Notes: generated by a model not told the origin, from the sequence alone. 64,000 nucleotides of DNA from Paracoccus yibinensis (GCF_030846195.1 NZ_JAVCWH010000002.1:643444-707443), one strand, 5' to 3'; shown: positions 9,668 through 18,384, counted from the first letter of the stretch. Numbers and translations are program-made.

Positions 9668-10933
9668 TCACCGCTCCTTCAGTTTGACGCGAGAATTGAA
9701 GATGTTCATGCCCGCCGAGATGATCAGGCTGAGCGTCAGATAGACCCCCATCATCAGCAGGATCGCCTCAAGCTCGCGGCCCGTCTGGTTCAGCGTCGTG
9801 CCGCCCAGTGTCCCCTTGATGTCCATGTAGCCCACGGCAATCGCCAACGAGCTGTTCTTGGTCAGGTTCAGGTATTGGGAAATCAGCGGCGGAATGATCA
9901 CCCGCAATGCCTGCGGCAGGATCACCAGGTTCATGGTCCGGCCGGGGCGCAGGCCCAGGGCGAAGGCGGCCTCGGACTGCCCGCGGCTGACGGCCAGGAT
10001 GCCTGCGCGGACGATTTCCGCGATGAAGGCCCCGGTGTACAGCGTCAGCGCCAGCCACAGGGCGACAAGGCCGTTCTGCACGTTCAGCCCGCCCGTGAAG
10101 TTGAAGCCGCGCAGTTCCGGCGGGACCATGTGCAGGCCGAAATACCAGATCAGCAGCAGCGACGGGACGGTCATGACCGCCAGGCTCATCCACCAAGTCG
10201 TCGGGCGGCTGCCGGTCTGGTCCTGCACCCGCTGCGCCCAGGCGCCGATCATGCGGCGCACGAACCAGCCGCCGATCAGCACCGCGACAAAGGCGATGGT
10301 GGCCCAGTTGAAGGTGATCCGCGCCCCCAGGTCGAGGCTGCCGGGATCGTTGGTCATCGCCAGCGTGGGGATCGCGGTATAGCGGTTGGTCAGCGCCACA
10401 TGGTCGAACAGGATCATGCTTGCCGTCGGGTCATCGCCCCGGAAGGCGTTCGGCGGCGGCATCACCTCGGTGAAGATGGCGAAGACGATCAGGATCCACA
10501 AAAGCAGGGGAACGTTGCGGAACGCCTCGACATAGACGGTCATCAGGCGCGCGATCAGCCAGTTGTTCGACAGCCGCGCCACGCCCGCGATGATGCCCAC
10601 GAAGGTCGCGGCGATGCAGCCCAGGATCGACACGATCAGCGTGTTCAGCAGGCCGACGACGGCCGCGCGGAAATGCGTGTCGTCCGAGGTGTAGGGGATC
10701 GGAGTCTGCGGGATGTCATAGCCCGCGCGGCTCCACAGGAAGCTGAAATTGAAATCCTTGCCTAGCGCGGCAAGGTTGCGGACGGTGTTGTTGACCAGCC
10801 ACCAGGCAAGGGCCATCACCAGAATGAAGACGATCACCTGGAAGGTCATCGAACGATAGCGCCGATCATAGATCAGCATGCTTGGCCGGAATGTCGGATT
10901 CCCCGGCGCTGACATGTCCGTCATGAATTTCAC
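9668..10933 (-). CDS. aapQ: General L-amino acid ABC transporter permease AapQ
   Basis: This 421-residue inner-membrane permease has an N-terminal helix (about 27-45) and a distal block of helices. The EAA loop EIVRAGILAVSRGQSEAAFALGL marks the interface with AapP. AapQ and AapM form the membrane channel. It lies about 100 bases after aapJ, and a hairpin in that gap may reduce expression relative to the binding protein. Confidence 0.94.
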   Translation of the reverse strand: MKFMTDMSAPGNPTFRPSMLIYDRRYRSMTFQVIVFILVMALAWWLVNNTVRNLAALGKDFNFSFLWSRAGYDIPQTPIPYTSDDTHFRAAVVGLLNTLIVSILGCIAATFVGIIAGVARLSNNWLIARLMTVYVEAFRNVPLLLWILIVFAIFTEVMPPPNAFRGDDPTASMILFDHVALTNRYTAIPTLAMTNDPGSLDLGARITFNWATIAFVAVLIGGWFVRRMIGAWAQRVQDQTGSRPTTWWMSLAVMTVPSLLLIWYFGLHMVPPELRGFNFTGGLNVQNGLVALWLALTLYTGAFIAEIVRAGILAVSRGQSEAAFALGLRPGRTMNLVILPQALRVIIPPLISQYLNLTKNSSLAIAVGYMDIKGTLGGTTLNQTGRELEAILLMMGVYLTLSLIISAGMNIFNSRVKLKER

Positions 10934-10997
10934 CCCTGTGGCCGGTCATGCCTTATATGGCAGCGTTTGTCGCGACCGGTCTTTTGATTATGGGAAA

Positions 10998-11015
10998 GGG
11001 GCGCCTCTGCGCCCC
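10998..11015 (-). terminator. Hairpin between aapJ and aapQ (partial terminator)
   Basis: GGGGCGC and GCGCCCC form a 7-bp stem with a 4-base loop just after the aapJ stop. The minus strand continues with TTT then CCC, a weak U-tract. Such a structure could let excess aapJ message accumulate while some transcription continues into aapQMP. Confidence 0.5.
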
Positions 11016-11035
11016 CTTCGGTCCTAGGCGATCCC

Positions 11036-12052
11036 TTACCGGAAGGGCATCGCGTACATCAGGCCGCCCTGCGTCCATTGGGCGTTGAGGCCCCGGGCCA
11101 GCCCGATGGGGGTCTGTTCCCCGATATTGGCCGCGAAGATCTCGCCATAGTTGCCGCTGGCCATGATGGCGCGCTTGGCCCAGTCCTTGTCCAGACCGAT
11201 CATCGCCCCCAGCTCGTCCGTGACGCCCAGCAGGCGCTGAACCTCGGGGTTCTGGGACGAGGTGGCCAGTTCCTCGACATTGGCCGAGGTGATGCCGTAT
11301 TCCTCGGCCGCGATCAGCGCATAAAGCGTCCAGCGGACGATGTCGCCCCAGTTGTTGTCACCGTGCCGCACCGCAGGCCCAAGCGGCTCCTTGGAGATGA
11401 TCTCGGGCAGGATGATGTGGTTTTCGGGATCGGCGAAGGCTGCGCGGGTGGCGGCAAGGCCCGACGCGTCGGTCGTATAGGCGTCGCAGGCGCCGGCCAT
11501 GTACTGCTGCTCGCCCTCGGCGTTGCTGTCGATGTTGACCGGCTGGTAGGACATGTTGTTGGCCTTGAAATAGTCGGCCAGGTTCAGTTCCGTCGTGGTG
11601 CCGGTCTGGATGCAGACGGTCGCGCCGTCCAGTTCCTTGGCCGAGGTCACGCCCAGATCCTTGCGGACCATGAAGCCCTGGCCGTCATAATAGTTGACGC
11701 CGACGAAATCGAGCTTCAGGTCGGTGTCGCGCGAAAAGGTCCAGGTCGAGTTCCGGGCCAGCAGATCCACCTCGCCCGAGGACAGCGCCGTGAAGCGGGT
11801 CTGGCCGGTGGTGGGCACGTATTTCACCTTGGTCGGATCGCCCAGCACCGCAGCGGCCACGGCCTTGCAGATATCGACGTCAAAGCCCGTCCAGTTGCCG
11901 TTCGCATCCGGCGCGGCAAAGCCGACAAGGCCCGTGTTGACGCCGCAGTTCAGTTCACCGCGCGCCTTCACATCGGCCAGCGTGTCGGCCATGCCAGCCC
12001 CGGCCATCAGCGTCGTGGCGGCAACAGTGCCCAGGAAAATCGAAGTCTTCAT
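11036..12052 (-). CDS. aapJ: General L-amino acid ABC transporter substrate-binding protein AapJ
   Basis: This is the periplasmic binding protein of the Aap importer, which takes up a broad range of L-amino acids. The ATG at 12052 opens onto a signal peptide (MKTSIFLGTVAATTLMAGAG, cut near AMAD-type MAD). The mature domain follows with TLADVKARGELNCGVNTG and the cluster 3 solute-binding fold. Length is 338 residues. The open frame extends 54 codons upstream but that part lacks protein character. Confidence 0.95.
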   Translation of the reverse strand: MKTSIFLGTVAATTLMAGAGMADTLADVKARGELNCGVNTGLVGFAAPDANGNWTGFDVDICKAVAAAVLGDPTKVKYVPTTGQTRFTALSSGEVDLLARNSTWTFSRDTDLKLDFVGVNYYDGQGFMVRKDLGVTSAKELDGATVCIQTGTTTELNLADYFKANNMSYQPVNIDSNAEGEQQYMAGACDAYTTDASGLAATRAAFADPENHIILPEIISKEPLGPAVRHGDNNWGDIVRWTLYALIAAEEYGITSANVEELATSSQNPEVQRLLGVTDELGAMIGLDKDWAKRAIMASGNYGEIFAANIGEQTPIGLARGLNAQWTQGGLMYAMPFR

Positions 12053-12085
12053 GTCTACCCCTTTGTTGGATGCCGTCCCGGGTTC

Positions 12086-12146
12086 GTCCGGGCGACGCCC
12101 GGACCTTGACGGCCGGACTTTTCGTTGGACGCCCATGCGGGCGTCC
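12086..12146. repeat. Two perfect hairpins in the atp12-aapJ gap
   Basis: GTCCGGGC/GCCCGGAC (12086-12104) and GGACGCCC/GGGCGTCC (12127-12146) are perfect 8-bp inverted repeats with 3- and 4-base loops. They lie 34 and 75 bases upstream of aapJ, in its likely leader. No T-run follows either on the minus strand, so they look more like leader or processing structures than intrinsic terminators. Confidence 0.6.
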
Positions 12147-12210
12147 CATGGGCAACATAGTGCCGATCCTTCCCGATGCGTCAAGCGTGACGCCCAGGAA
12201 GCAGGCACAT

Positions 12211-12924
12211 TCAACTGATGCGCGACAGATGCCAGAACTGTTCGGCATCACCCATCGCGGCCCTGCGGCTTTCGGCGGCGCTGCGCGCCTCGTCGTCCTG
12301 GCCCCATTGTTCGGCCTGGAAATCCTCGTCGATGCGAGAGATGCGGAAGGCCTCGAAGGCATCGATCCGGCCCCGGAGGACGGCCAGTCCAAGGACCAGC
12401 GACCCAGGCAGCGTCACCAGATCGTGCAGCGCCGTGAGGCCGAAAGGGTCCAGGGCTTCGACATGACCACGCAGCCGCGCAAGCGCCTGAGGGTCCTGGG
12501 CAATGGGGATGACGCCATGGGTGATGCGCAGGGGCGCGCGCAACTCGGTCGCGGCCCAATCGACCAGCGGATCCCAGGCCTCTGCCTGGCGGCGGGCCAG
12601 TTCGGCAGGCTGGTCGGCGCGATAGGACAACAGGTCGGTGCCGCCATATTCTGCAAGCATCGCCGCAACATCGCCGAATTGCGGCGTCACCTTTTCGATC
12701 GCTGAATTCGCGGCGCGGGTCAGCGGCATGGCATGGGGGTCGATCACGTCGGCCTGCGCGTCCCACTCGGCCGCGACCGCCGCCGCCAGTGCAGGGGTGG
12801 GCAGGATCAGCGGCAGCTTGCCAGGCGTCCGCAGGGGGCGGTCGTCCAGCGCCACCTCGAACCCGCCACCGGCGGGCCTGACCGAGGATGCCTTCCAGAA
12901 CCGCCGCGCTTTCCATTCTGTCAT
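12211..12924 (-). CDS. ATP12 family F1-ATPase assembly chaperone
   Basis: This protein starts MTEWKARRFWK and carries the ATP12 family regions DDRPLRTP, AAEWDAQ, PLTRAANSAI and TDLLSYRA. ATP12 proteins bind the F1 alpha subunit during ATP synthase assembly in mitochondria and are common in alphaproteobacteria. Length is 237 residues from ATG 12924, chosen because it overlaps the upstream stop in an ATGA. It is the last gene of the rarA-crcB-rluC-HAD-atp12 unit. Confidence 0.9.
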   Translation of the reverse strand: MTEWKARRFWKASSVRPAGGGFEVALDDRPLRTPGKLPLILPTPALAAAVAAEWDAQADVIDPHAMPLTRAANSAIEKVTPQFGDVAAMLAEYGGTDLLSYRADQPAELARRQAEAWDPLVDWAATELRAPLRITHGVIPIAQDPQALARLRGHVEALDPFGLTALHDLVTLPGSLVLGLAVLRGRIDAFEAFRISRIDEDFQAEQWGQDDEARSAAESRRAAMGDAEQFWHLSRIS

Positions 12925-13577
12925 GCCGCCCACCTTGCCAGTGCCTGGCCCAAATCCGCAAAATCCGCCGCGACAAGCGCGGCCCCCGAGGCTGTCAGCA
13001 AGTCCGGCCTGTGATAGCCCCAGCCGACGCCAAAGCCGGTCATCCCCGCCGCCCGCGCCATGTCCATGTCGAAACCGGTGTCGCCGATCATCACCGCATC
13101 CGTGACGGGAACGCCCGTGTCGGCAAGGGCGGCCAGCAGCATCGCCGGGTGGGGTTTCGACGGGTGATCGTCCGCCGTCTGGAGGCTGACGAAGCGACCC
13201 TCCAGCCCGTGCGCCTGGATCATCGCCGCAAGGCCGCGCCGCGACTTGCCCGTCGCCACCGCCAGCAGGATATCGTCCCGCCCGGCCAGCCCGTCCAGGC
13301 AGTCCAGCGCGCCGGGATAAAGGGGGGCGGCTTGCACCAGCCGGGCCTGCATGAAGGCCGCGCGATATCCGTCCACGATCCGCGCCTGCGTCGCCCCGTC
13401 ATGCCCCTGCGCCAGTTGCGCCACGGCGACGGGCAGCGACAGGCCGACGATCTGCAACACCGCCTCGCGCGGCAGGGGATCCAGTCCCGCACCCTCGAAT
13501 GCGGCCGTCATGGCCCCGTGGATATGGTGCTGGCTGTCGACCAGCGTGCCATCGACATCGAAGACGACCAGCTTCAT
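12921..13577 (-). CDS. HAD superfamily phosphatase (phosphoglycolate phosphatase-like)
   Basis: The nucleophile motif DVDGTLVDS lies at residues 7-15, followed by a helical cap, motif II VATGKS, a lysine in HPSKPHP, and motif IV MIGDTGFDMDMA. This is a Gph/pyrophosphatase-like HAD enzyme of 218 residues. The exact substrate cannot be read from sequence. It overlaps both neighbours by four bases (ATGA), so translation is coupled. Confidence 0.88.
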   Translation of the reverse strand: MKLVVFDVDGTLVDSQHHIHGAMTAAFEGAGLDPLPREAVLQIVGLSLPVAVAQLAQGHDGATQARIVDGYRAAFMQARLVQAAPLYPGALDCLDGLAGRDDILLAVATGKSRRGLAAMIQAHGLEGRFVSLQTADDHPSKPHPAMLLAALADTGVPVTDAVMIGDTGFDMDMARAAGMTGFGVGWGYHRPDLLTASGAALVAADFADLGQALARWAA

Positions 13578-14626
13578 TCGATATCCGCAAAGGGGTCGTC
13601 CGGCACGTCGTTCTCGTGCCAGCCCAGCGTCTTCCAGGTCCGCGCCATATGGTCCGGCAAGGGCGCGGTCAGCGTGATGCGCTTTTTCGTGATCGGATGG
13701 TCGAAGCTGATGCTGCGAGCGTGCAGGTGCAGCTTGCGACTGATCTCTCCGCCCAGTTGGGCGCCCCAGCCGTCGCCCAGGTTTTCCTGCCCTGACCCGC
13801 CGTATTTGCCGTCGCCCACGATGGGATGGCCCAGTTCGGCCATATGCGCGCGCAACTGATGCGTCCGCCCGGTAATCGGCACCAGCGCGCACCAGCTTGC
13901 CCGCGTGCCCAGCGCGTCTAGCACGGCGTAATCGGTTGTGGCGCGCTTGGCGCCTTCGGTGGTGTCGATGTCGCGGGGATGAACGGCGATCATCTTTTCA
14001 TTGTCGCCGCGCCCTGCCCCGCCCTTGACCAATCCGAACCGGATGGTCCCCATGCGCGGATTCGGCACACCCGCGACCGCTGCCCAATAGATCTTGCGCG
14101 TGGTGCGCGACCGGAACGCCTCGGACAGGGCACGGGCCACGCGGTCGGTCCGGGCCAGCAAAAGGACCCCCGAGGTGTCCTTGTCCAGCCGGTGCACCAG
14201 CTTGGGCCGGTCCTTGAAGCCGAACATCAGCGCAGTGGTCAGCCCGTCCACATGCCGGTCGCCCTGCCCGCTGCCACCCTGCGACGGCAAACCCGGAGGC
14301 TTGTTCAGGGCGATGATGTGTTCATCCTTCCAAAGGACCGCCGCCTGGATCATCGCCTGGTCGCTGTCCGACACGCGCGGACCCAGCGGGCGGCTGGTGC
14401 GCGCGGCCACCGGAGCAGCATCGGGCAGCGGCGGAATGCGCACCTCCTGCCCCGTCTCGACCCGGCTTGCGGGCTTCACCCGGCCGCCGTCCACGCGGAT
14501 CTGGCCGGTGCGGCACAGCTTCTCGATGGCGATCTGGCCAAGCTGCGGGAACTTCTTTTTCAGCCAGCGGTCGAGGCGCTGCTCGCCCTCGTCATCGCCG
14601 ACGCGAATGGTCTGAACGCCGCTCAT
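13574..14626 (-). CDS. rluC: RluC/RluA family 23S rRNA pseudouridine synthase
   Basis: An N-terminal S4 RNA-binding domain (residues 5-65) precedes the synthase domain. The catalytic aspartate is in HRLDKDTSGVLLLART, and the family RTHQLRAHMAELGHPIVGD motif follows. The 350-residue length and S4 domain fit RluC, which modifies U955, U2504 and U2580 in E. coli, but RluD-like specificity is possible. ATG 14626 is used; the longer frame runs back through crcB. Confidence 0.88.
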   Translation of the reverse strand: MSGVQTIRVGDDEGEQRLDRWLKKKFPQLGQIAIEKLCRTGQIRVDGGRVKPASRVETGQEVRIPPLPDAAPVAARTSRPLGPRVSDSDQAMIQAAVLWKDEHIIALNKPPGLPSQGGSGQGDRHVDGLTTALMFGFKDRPKLVHRLDKDTSGVLLLARTDRVARALSEAFRSRTTRKIYWAAVAGVPNPRMGTIRFGLVKGGAGRGDNEKMIAVHPRDIDTTEGAKRATTDYAVLDALGTRASWCALVPITGRTHQLRAHMAELGHPIVGDGKYGGSGQENLGDGWGAQLGGEISRKLHLHARSISFDHPITKKRITLTAPLPDHMARTWKTLGWHENDVPDDPFADIE

Positions 14627-14991
14627 GCGAAGAACCCCCGTCCGATGGTTATGCCCAGAAACACCGCCCCCAGCGACAGCAGGACCGATCCGGCGACATA
14701 CAGCCCCATCTGCGCGACCTGCCCCCGTTCCCACAGGGCCAGGGCGTCCAGCGAAAAAGCGGAAAACGTGGTGTAGCCGCCCAGGATCCCGGTCATCACG
14801 AAGGGCGTCCAGGCTTGCCCGCCGCGCTGCGCCATCATGGCAGCCAGCAGACCCATGACCAGACTGCCGGAGACATTGACCAAAAAGGTCGCCAACGCAA
14901 AGCCGTGACCGGGCAAGGCACGATACACGCCATAACGCGCGACCGAGCCGATGGCGCCGCCGATGGCGACCTGAAGATATGGGTTCATCAT
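14623..14991 (-). CDS. crcB: Fluoride ion channel CrcB/Fluc
   Basis: This 122-residue protein with four membrane helices has the Fluc signatures GGAIGSVARY near the N-terminus and GGYTTFSAFSLD in the third helix. Fluc channels are dual-topology dimers that export cytoplasmic fluoride. It lies 31 bases after rarA and overlaps rluC by four bases. That gap is too small for a fluoride riboswitch, so expression probably follows the operon. Confidence 0.94.
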   Translation of the reverse strand: MMNPYLQVAIGGAIGSVARYGVYRALPGHGFALATFLVNVSGSLVMGLLAAMMAQRGGQAWTPFVMTGILGGYTTFSAFSLDALALWERGQVAQMGLYVAGSVLLSLGAVFLGITIGRGFFA

Positions 14992-15022
14992 GGCGCGTAA
15001 CTGTGGCGCGGGGGCCGCAAAG

Positions 15023-16339
15023 TCAACCGCCGCGCTTCAGCCGCTGCGACACGAACCAGTCCAGGCGCTTCTTCAACTCGCGCTCGAACCCCCGCTCGAC
15101 CGGGACATACAGCACCGGACGCTTCATGCCTTCGGGAAAATAGTTCTGGCCGGAAAAGCCGTCCTCGGCATCGTGGTCATAGGCATAGCCGGCGCCATAG
15201 CCCTGGTCCTTCATCATCTTCGTCGGCGCGTTCAGGATGTGGGCAGGCGGCATCAGGCTGCCCGTGCGCCGCGCCTCGGCCCGCGCGGCCTTGTAGGCGA
15301 CATAGCCCGCATTCGATTTCGGCGCGAGCGCCAGATAGATCACCGCCTGCGCCAGAGCCAGCTCGCCTTCCGGGCTGCCCAGGCGTTCATACAGCGCCCA
15401 GGCATCCAGACAGTGCCGCTGCGCCGCAGGATCGGCCAGGCCGATATCCTCGACCGCCATGCGGGTGATGCGTCGGGCGAGATAGCGGGGATCCTCGCCC
15501 CCCTCCAGCATCCGCGCCAGCCAGTAAAGCGCCGCATCCGGGTCGCTGCCGCGCACCGATTTGTGCAGGGCGGAAATCAGGTTGTAATGCTCGTCCCCCG
15601 ACTTGTCGTATTTCGCCGCCCGACGCATCAGCCGCTGCGCCATGGCCGGCTGGTCCAGGGGCTTGTCGGTCTTCCAGGCCGCAACCTGCTCGATCAGGTT
15701 CAGCGCGGCGCGGCCGTCGCCATCCGCCATCTCCAGCAGGGCGTCGCGCGCCTTGGCCGTCAGGGGCAGCTTGCGACCCAGCTCGCGTTCCGCGCGCTGC
15801 GCCAGCAGTTCCAGATCGCGCAGCGACAGGCGTTCCAGCACGATCACCTGCGCCCGCGACATCAAGGCGGCGTTCAGTTCGAAGGACGGGTTCTCGGTCG
15901 TCGCACCGACCAGAAGGATCGTCCCATCCTCCATATAAGGCAGGAAGCTGTCCTGCTGCGCCTTGTTGAAGCGGTGAATCTCGTCCACGAACAGCAGCGT
16001 ACCGCGGCCTTGCTGACGGCGCAGCTTCGCGGAGTCGAAAACCTTGCGCAGTTCCGGCACACCCGAAAAGATGGCGCTGATCTGCACGAAGGCCAGATCC
16101 GTCTCATCTGCCAGAAGCCGGGCAATGGTCGTCTTGCCGACGCCCGGTGGTCCCCACAGAATCAGGGACGACAGGCTGCGGGACGAAAGCATCGACCCCA
16201 AGGGTCCGTCCGGCCCAAGCACCTTGTCCTGGCCGATCACGTCGCCCATGCGCACGGGGCGGATGCGATCGGCCAAGGGCCGCACCGACGGGGATGGCGG
16301 CGGACCGGGCAAGGGGTTGGCGTCGAACAGATCGGGCAT
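15023..16339 (-). CDS. rarA: Replication-associated recombination protein A (RarA/MgsA)
   Basis: This AAA+ ATPase acts at stalled replication forks. Walker A GPPGVGKTT is at residues 63-71, Walker B and following is LLFVDEIHRFNKAQQD, and sensor 1 is VGATTENPSFELN. The C-terminal tetramerisation region includes SNAGYVAYKAA and GYGAGYAYDHD. Length is 438 residues. It is the first gene of a five-gene minus-strand unit and lies 48 bases after luxI. Confidence 0.95.
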   Translation of the reverse strand: MPDLFDANPLPGPPPSPSVRPLADRIRPVRMGDVIGQDKVLGPDGPLGSMLSSRSLSSLILWGPPGVGKTTIARLLADETDLAFVQISAIFSGVPELRKVFDSAKLRRQQGRGTLLFVDEIHRFNKAQQDSFLPYMEDGTILLVGATTENPSFELNAALMSRAQVIVLERLSLRDLELLAQRAERELGRKLPLTAKARDALLEMADGDGRAALNLIEQVAAWKTDKPLDQPAMAQRLMRRAAKYDKSGDEHYNLISALHKSVRGSDPDAALYWLARMLEGGEDPRYLARRITRMAVEDIGLADPAAQRHCLDAWALYERLGSPEGELALAQAVIYLALAPKSNAGYVAYKAARAEARRTGSLMPPAHILNAPTKMMKDQGYGAGYAYDHDAEDGFSGQNYFPEGMKRPVLYVPVERGFERELKKRLDWFVSQRLKRGG

Positions 16340-16387
16340 GATGCCGTCAGTGTAAGTCGGCAGAAGGGCTGCGAACAGCCCCTGCCA

Positions 16388-16978
16388 TCAATGCATCTTC
16401 GGAGCCAGGTCGATCGCGACGCACTGGAAATGGCCGTCGTCGATCCACATGACCCGGCCGATCGCCTCGGCGTCCAGACCGCAGCGGCCGTACCAGCGCG
16501 GCCAGCTGGCTCCGGTCAGGGCGATCAGGCGGGTGGCGCCCAGTTCGCGCGCCGAACCGGTCATCGCCTCGACCATCTTGAAATGGACCTTGCGGCGGTA
16601 CATCTGCGGAATGTCGTGGCTGACGAACACGCGCGAACATTCCCAGACCTGCTCATCCACGGGCGCCTCGGCGTCCAGAAGATCCTGCGGGATGGACCCG
16701 CCCAGGATACCCTTTTGCGCATCGCGGATCATGTAGCTGTAGATGCCGCAGCGCGCCGTGGTGGGCGTCAGGCGAAAGCCCGCCATCACCTGCCCCTTGT
16801 CGTGGACGGCGATCCAGCGGCTTTGCGGCGTGTCGTACTGGTCGAATTCCATGTCCTCGGATTCGGGCAGATCCCAGTTCTTCTGGACGATGAAGCTTTG
16901 CTTGCGGGCGCGGAACAGGTTGGCGAACAATTCGCCGTGGTTGTGAAGGTTCGAAAAGGAAAGCGTGGTCGTCTGCAT
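16388..16978 (-). CDS. LuxI-type acyl-homoserine-lactone synthase
   Basis: The invariant LuxI residues are all present: R23/R25, F29, W35, D46, D49, R69, E113 and R116. The enzyme joins S-adenosylmethionine with an acyl-carrier-protein acyl group to make a homoserine lactone signal. ATG 16978 is preferred to ATG 16984 because AGGAG then sits 8 bases upstream. Length is 196 residues. Paracoccus denitrificans is known to make a long-chain (C16) signal; the product here is not predictable from sequence alone. Confidence 0.95.
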   Translation of the reverse strand: MQTTTLSFSNLHNHGELFANLFRARKQSFIVQKNWDLPESEDMEFDQYDTPQSRWIAVHDKGQVMAGFRLTPTTARCGIYSYMIRDAQKGILGGSIPQDLLDAEAPVDEQVWECSRVFVSHDIPQMYRRKVHFKMVEAMTGSARELGATRLIALTGASWPRWYGRCGLDAEAIGRVMWIDDGHFQCVAIDLAPKMH

Positions 16979-17041
16979 GATCATTACTCCTGGGGTGTAA
17001 GGACAGCCCCTCCCCGTGTCCCGGATCCCCTGGGCGATGGC

Positions 17042-17653
17042 CTAGAGCAGGCGGTATTCCTTGGCCCGTTGCAGCGCCTCGGCAGTCGTGCGTGCCTTCA
17101 GTCTTTCGCGGACCGAAATCAGCCTTGCCTTGAATGCGCTTTCGGTAATGCCAAGTTTGGCTGCCGCTGCCGCATGACGATCACCCTCCGCGACGCAACG
17201 AAGGGCCTCTTTCTGAGCCTTGGTCAGGCTCGCCGGCGGCTCCGTCGAATCGTGAAGCCGACGTACCGTGGTCGAGATCTCGGCGATCTCGTCATCACTG
17301 AATTCACGGTCACCACGCGCAAAACTGGCGATGGTGCGGGAATTGATCGGACCATAGGACACCGTCAATCCGAAGGTGAGGCCGTGGTCCGCTGCGTCCT
17401 TGAGGATGTTGAACGGATCGGGAATGGGCAGGCTGGACCAGCGGCAGGCGCCGGTCGTGGAAAAACCCCAGGCAATCGTCGGATCGCGCAGCGCATAGCC
17501 GTTCTGGGAATAAAACTCCGACCACTCCTCGGGATAGGTCTGGAACTGCATCAGGGGGGCGGCAAAGCGGATATGCAGGCCCACGAAATAGCCTGCCGGG
17601 GCAAGCTTCCCCAGCTTCCTAAGACCAGCATTGATATCGGCGCGAGATGACAT
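17042..17653 (-). CDS. LuxR family autoinducer-responsive regulator
   Basis: This 203-residue protein has an autoinducer-binding domain with family landmarks W44, Y48, D57-P58 and W62. A C-terminal helix-turn-helix runs from LTKAQKEALRCVAEG to SVRERLKART. The recognition-helix region (ESAFKARLISV) departs from the usual TV..H pattern, so its DNA site may be unusual. It is 57 bases upstream of luxI on the same strand, the normal arrangement of a cognate pair. No Shine-Dalgarno sequence precedes its ATG. Confidence 0.93.
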   Translation of the reverse strand: MSSRADINAGLRKLGKLAPAGYFVGLHIRFAAPLMQFQTYPEEWSEFYSQNGYALRDPTIAWGFSTTGACRWSSLPIPDPFNILKDAADHGLTFGLTVSYGPINSRTIASFARGDREFSDDEIAEISTTVRRLHDSTEPPASLTKAQKEALRCVAEGDRHAAAAAKLGITESAFKARLISVRERLKARTTAEALQRAKEYRLL

Positions 17654-17658
17654 GACTT

Positions 17659-17687
17659 TTTAGACAAATTGCGATTTGAACCGTCAA
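17659..17687 (-). promoter_or_regulatory. Putative luxR promoter with operator-like inverted repeat
   Basis: On the minus strand TTGACG (17687-17682) and TCTAAA (17664-17659) are 17 bases apart. A perfect repeat CAAAT-N4-ATTTG (17665-17678) lies wholly within the spacer. The -10 ends 5 bases before the luxR ATG, so the message could be leaderless. The repeat sits where a regulator would compete with or assist polymerase; LuxR autoregulation is an inference. Confidence 0.45.
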
Positions 17688-17750
17688 CGAACAAAGTAGT
17701 TGTGACAAACAATAGTTGCCATATCCTTAATGGGACAGGAGATCCCGCCT

Positions 17751-17945
17751 ATGCGGCCCTCCCACGGAATTCGGGCATTGCCTGTCGACCTTTCCCAGCA
17801 ACTGCTGGCGATGCCCTTGACCGCGAATGAACGGCAAGAGGTCGCCCAAGCAATGCTGGACGTTGCGGCAGGTGGAAAACTCGCTGCATTTTGTCGCAAC
17901 GCCATAGAAAACGCCCCGCAACCGGACTGGCTGCGGGGCGTTTGA
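17751..17945 (+). CDS. Possible small protein divergent from luxR
   Basis: This frame encodes 64 residues from ATG 17751, with ACAGGAGA about 9 bases upstream as a plausible ribosome-binding site. The middle (LSQQLLAMPLTANERQEVAQ) looks helical and amphipathic. No family is recognised. Its last 11 codons are also the hairpin that ends the rplQ unit on the other strand, which argues against or makes unusual a real gene. Confidence 0.3.
   Translation: MRPSHGIRALPVDLSQQLLAMPLTANERQEVAQAMLDVAAGGKLAAFCRNAIENAPQPDWLRGV
17909..17943 (-). terminator. Terminator of the alpha ribosomal unit
   Basis: AAACGCCCCGCA and TGCGGGGCGTTT form a perfect 12-bp stem 22 bases after the rplQ stop. On the minus strand the stem runs into TTTT. 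This is a strong intrinsic terminator and may also work on the plus strand. Confidence 0.85.
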
Positions 17946-17964
17946 TTCGTCCTGCGGGGAACGC

Positions 17965-18384
17965 TTATTCGGCGTCGGCAGCCTCGGCTTCGACGCGGGC
18001 GCGGTCGGCGGCGCCCTTGGCCGAGGTGTCGCGATCCACGAATTCGATGATCGCCATCGGCGCCATATCGCCATAGCGGAAGCCGGCCTTCAGGACGCGG
18101 ACATAGCCGCCCTGGCGGTCCTTGTAGCGGGCGCCCAGAACGTCGAACAGCTTGGCGACATACTGGTCCTGCTTCAGCTGCGAAGCAGCCTGGCGACGGG
18201 CGTGCAGGTCGCCGCGCTTGGCCAGCGTGATCAGCTTTTCGATGATCGGGCGCAGTTCCTTGGCCTTGGGCAGGGTCGTCTTGATCTGCTCGTGCTCGAT
18301 CAGCGAGCCGGCCATGTTGGCGAACAGCGCCTTGCGGTGTTCATGGGTGCGGTTGAGGCGGCGATAGCCACGGGCGTGACGCAT
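17965..18384 (-). CDS. rplQ: 50S ribosomal protein L17
   Basis: L17 begins [20 protein letters not shown] and contains [19 protein letters not shown] and [21 protein letters not shown], all family hallmarks. The 139-residue length includes an acidic alanine-rich tail common in this group. It is the last gene of the alpha unit, after rpoA. Confidence 0.97.
   Translation of the reverse strand: MRHARGYRRLNRTHEHRKALFANMAGSLIEHEQIKTTLPKAKELRPIIEKLITLAKRGDLHARRQAASQLKQDQYVAKLFDVLGARYKDRQGGYVRVLKAGFRYGDMAPMAIIEFVDRDTSAKGAADRARVEAEAADAE

Noticed and set aside
14992..15022. A fluoride riboswitch upstream of crcB
   Set aside because: The gap to rarA is only 31 bases, too short for the aptamer.
14990..17650. 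An 886-codon plus-strand frame opposite rarA, luxI and luxR
   Set aside because: It covers three well-supported genes antisense; it is a codon-bias shadow.
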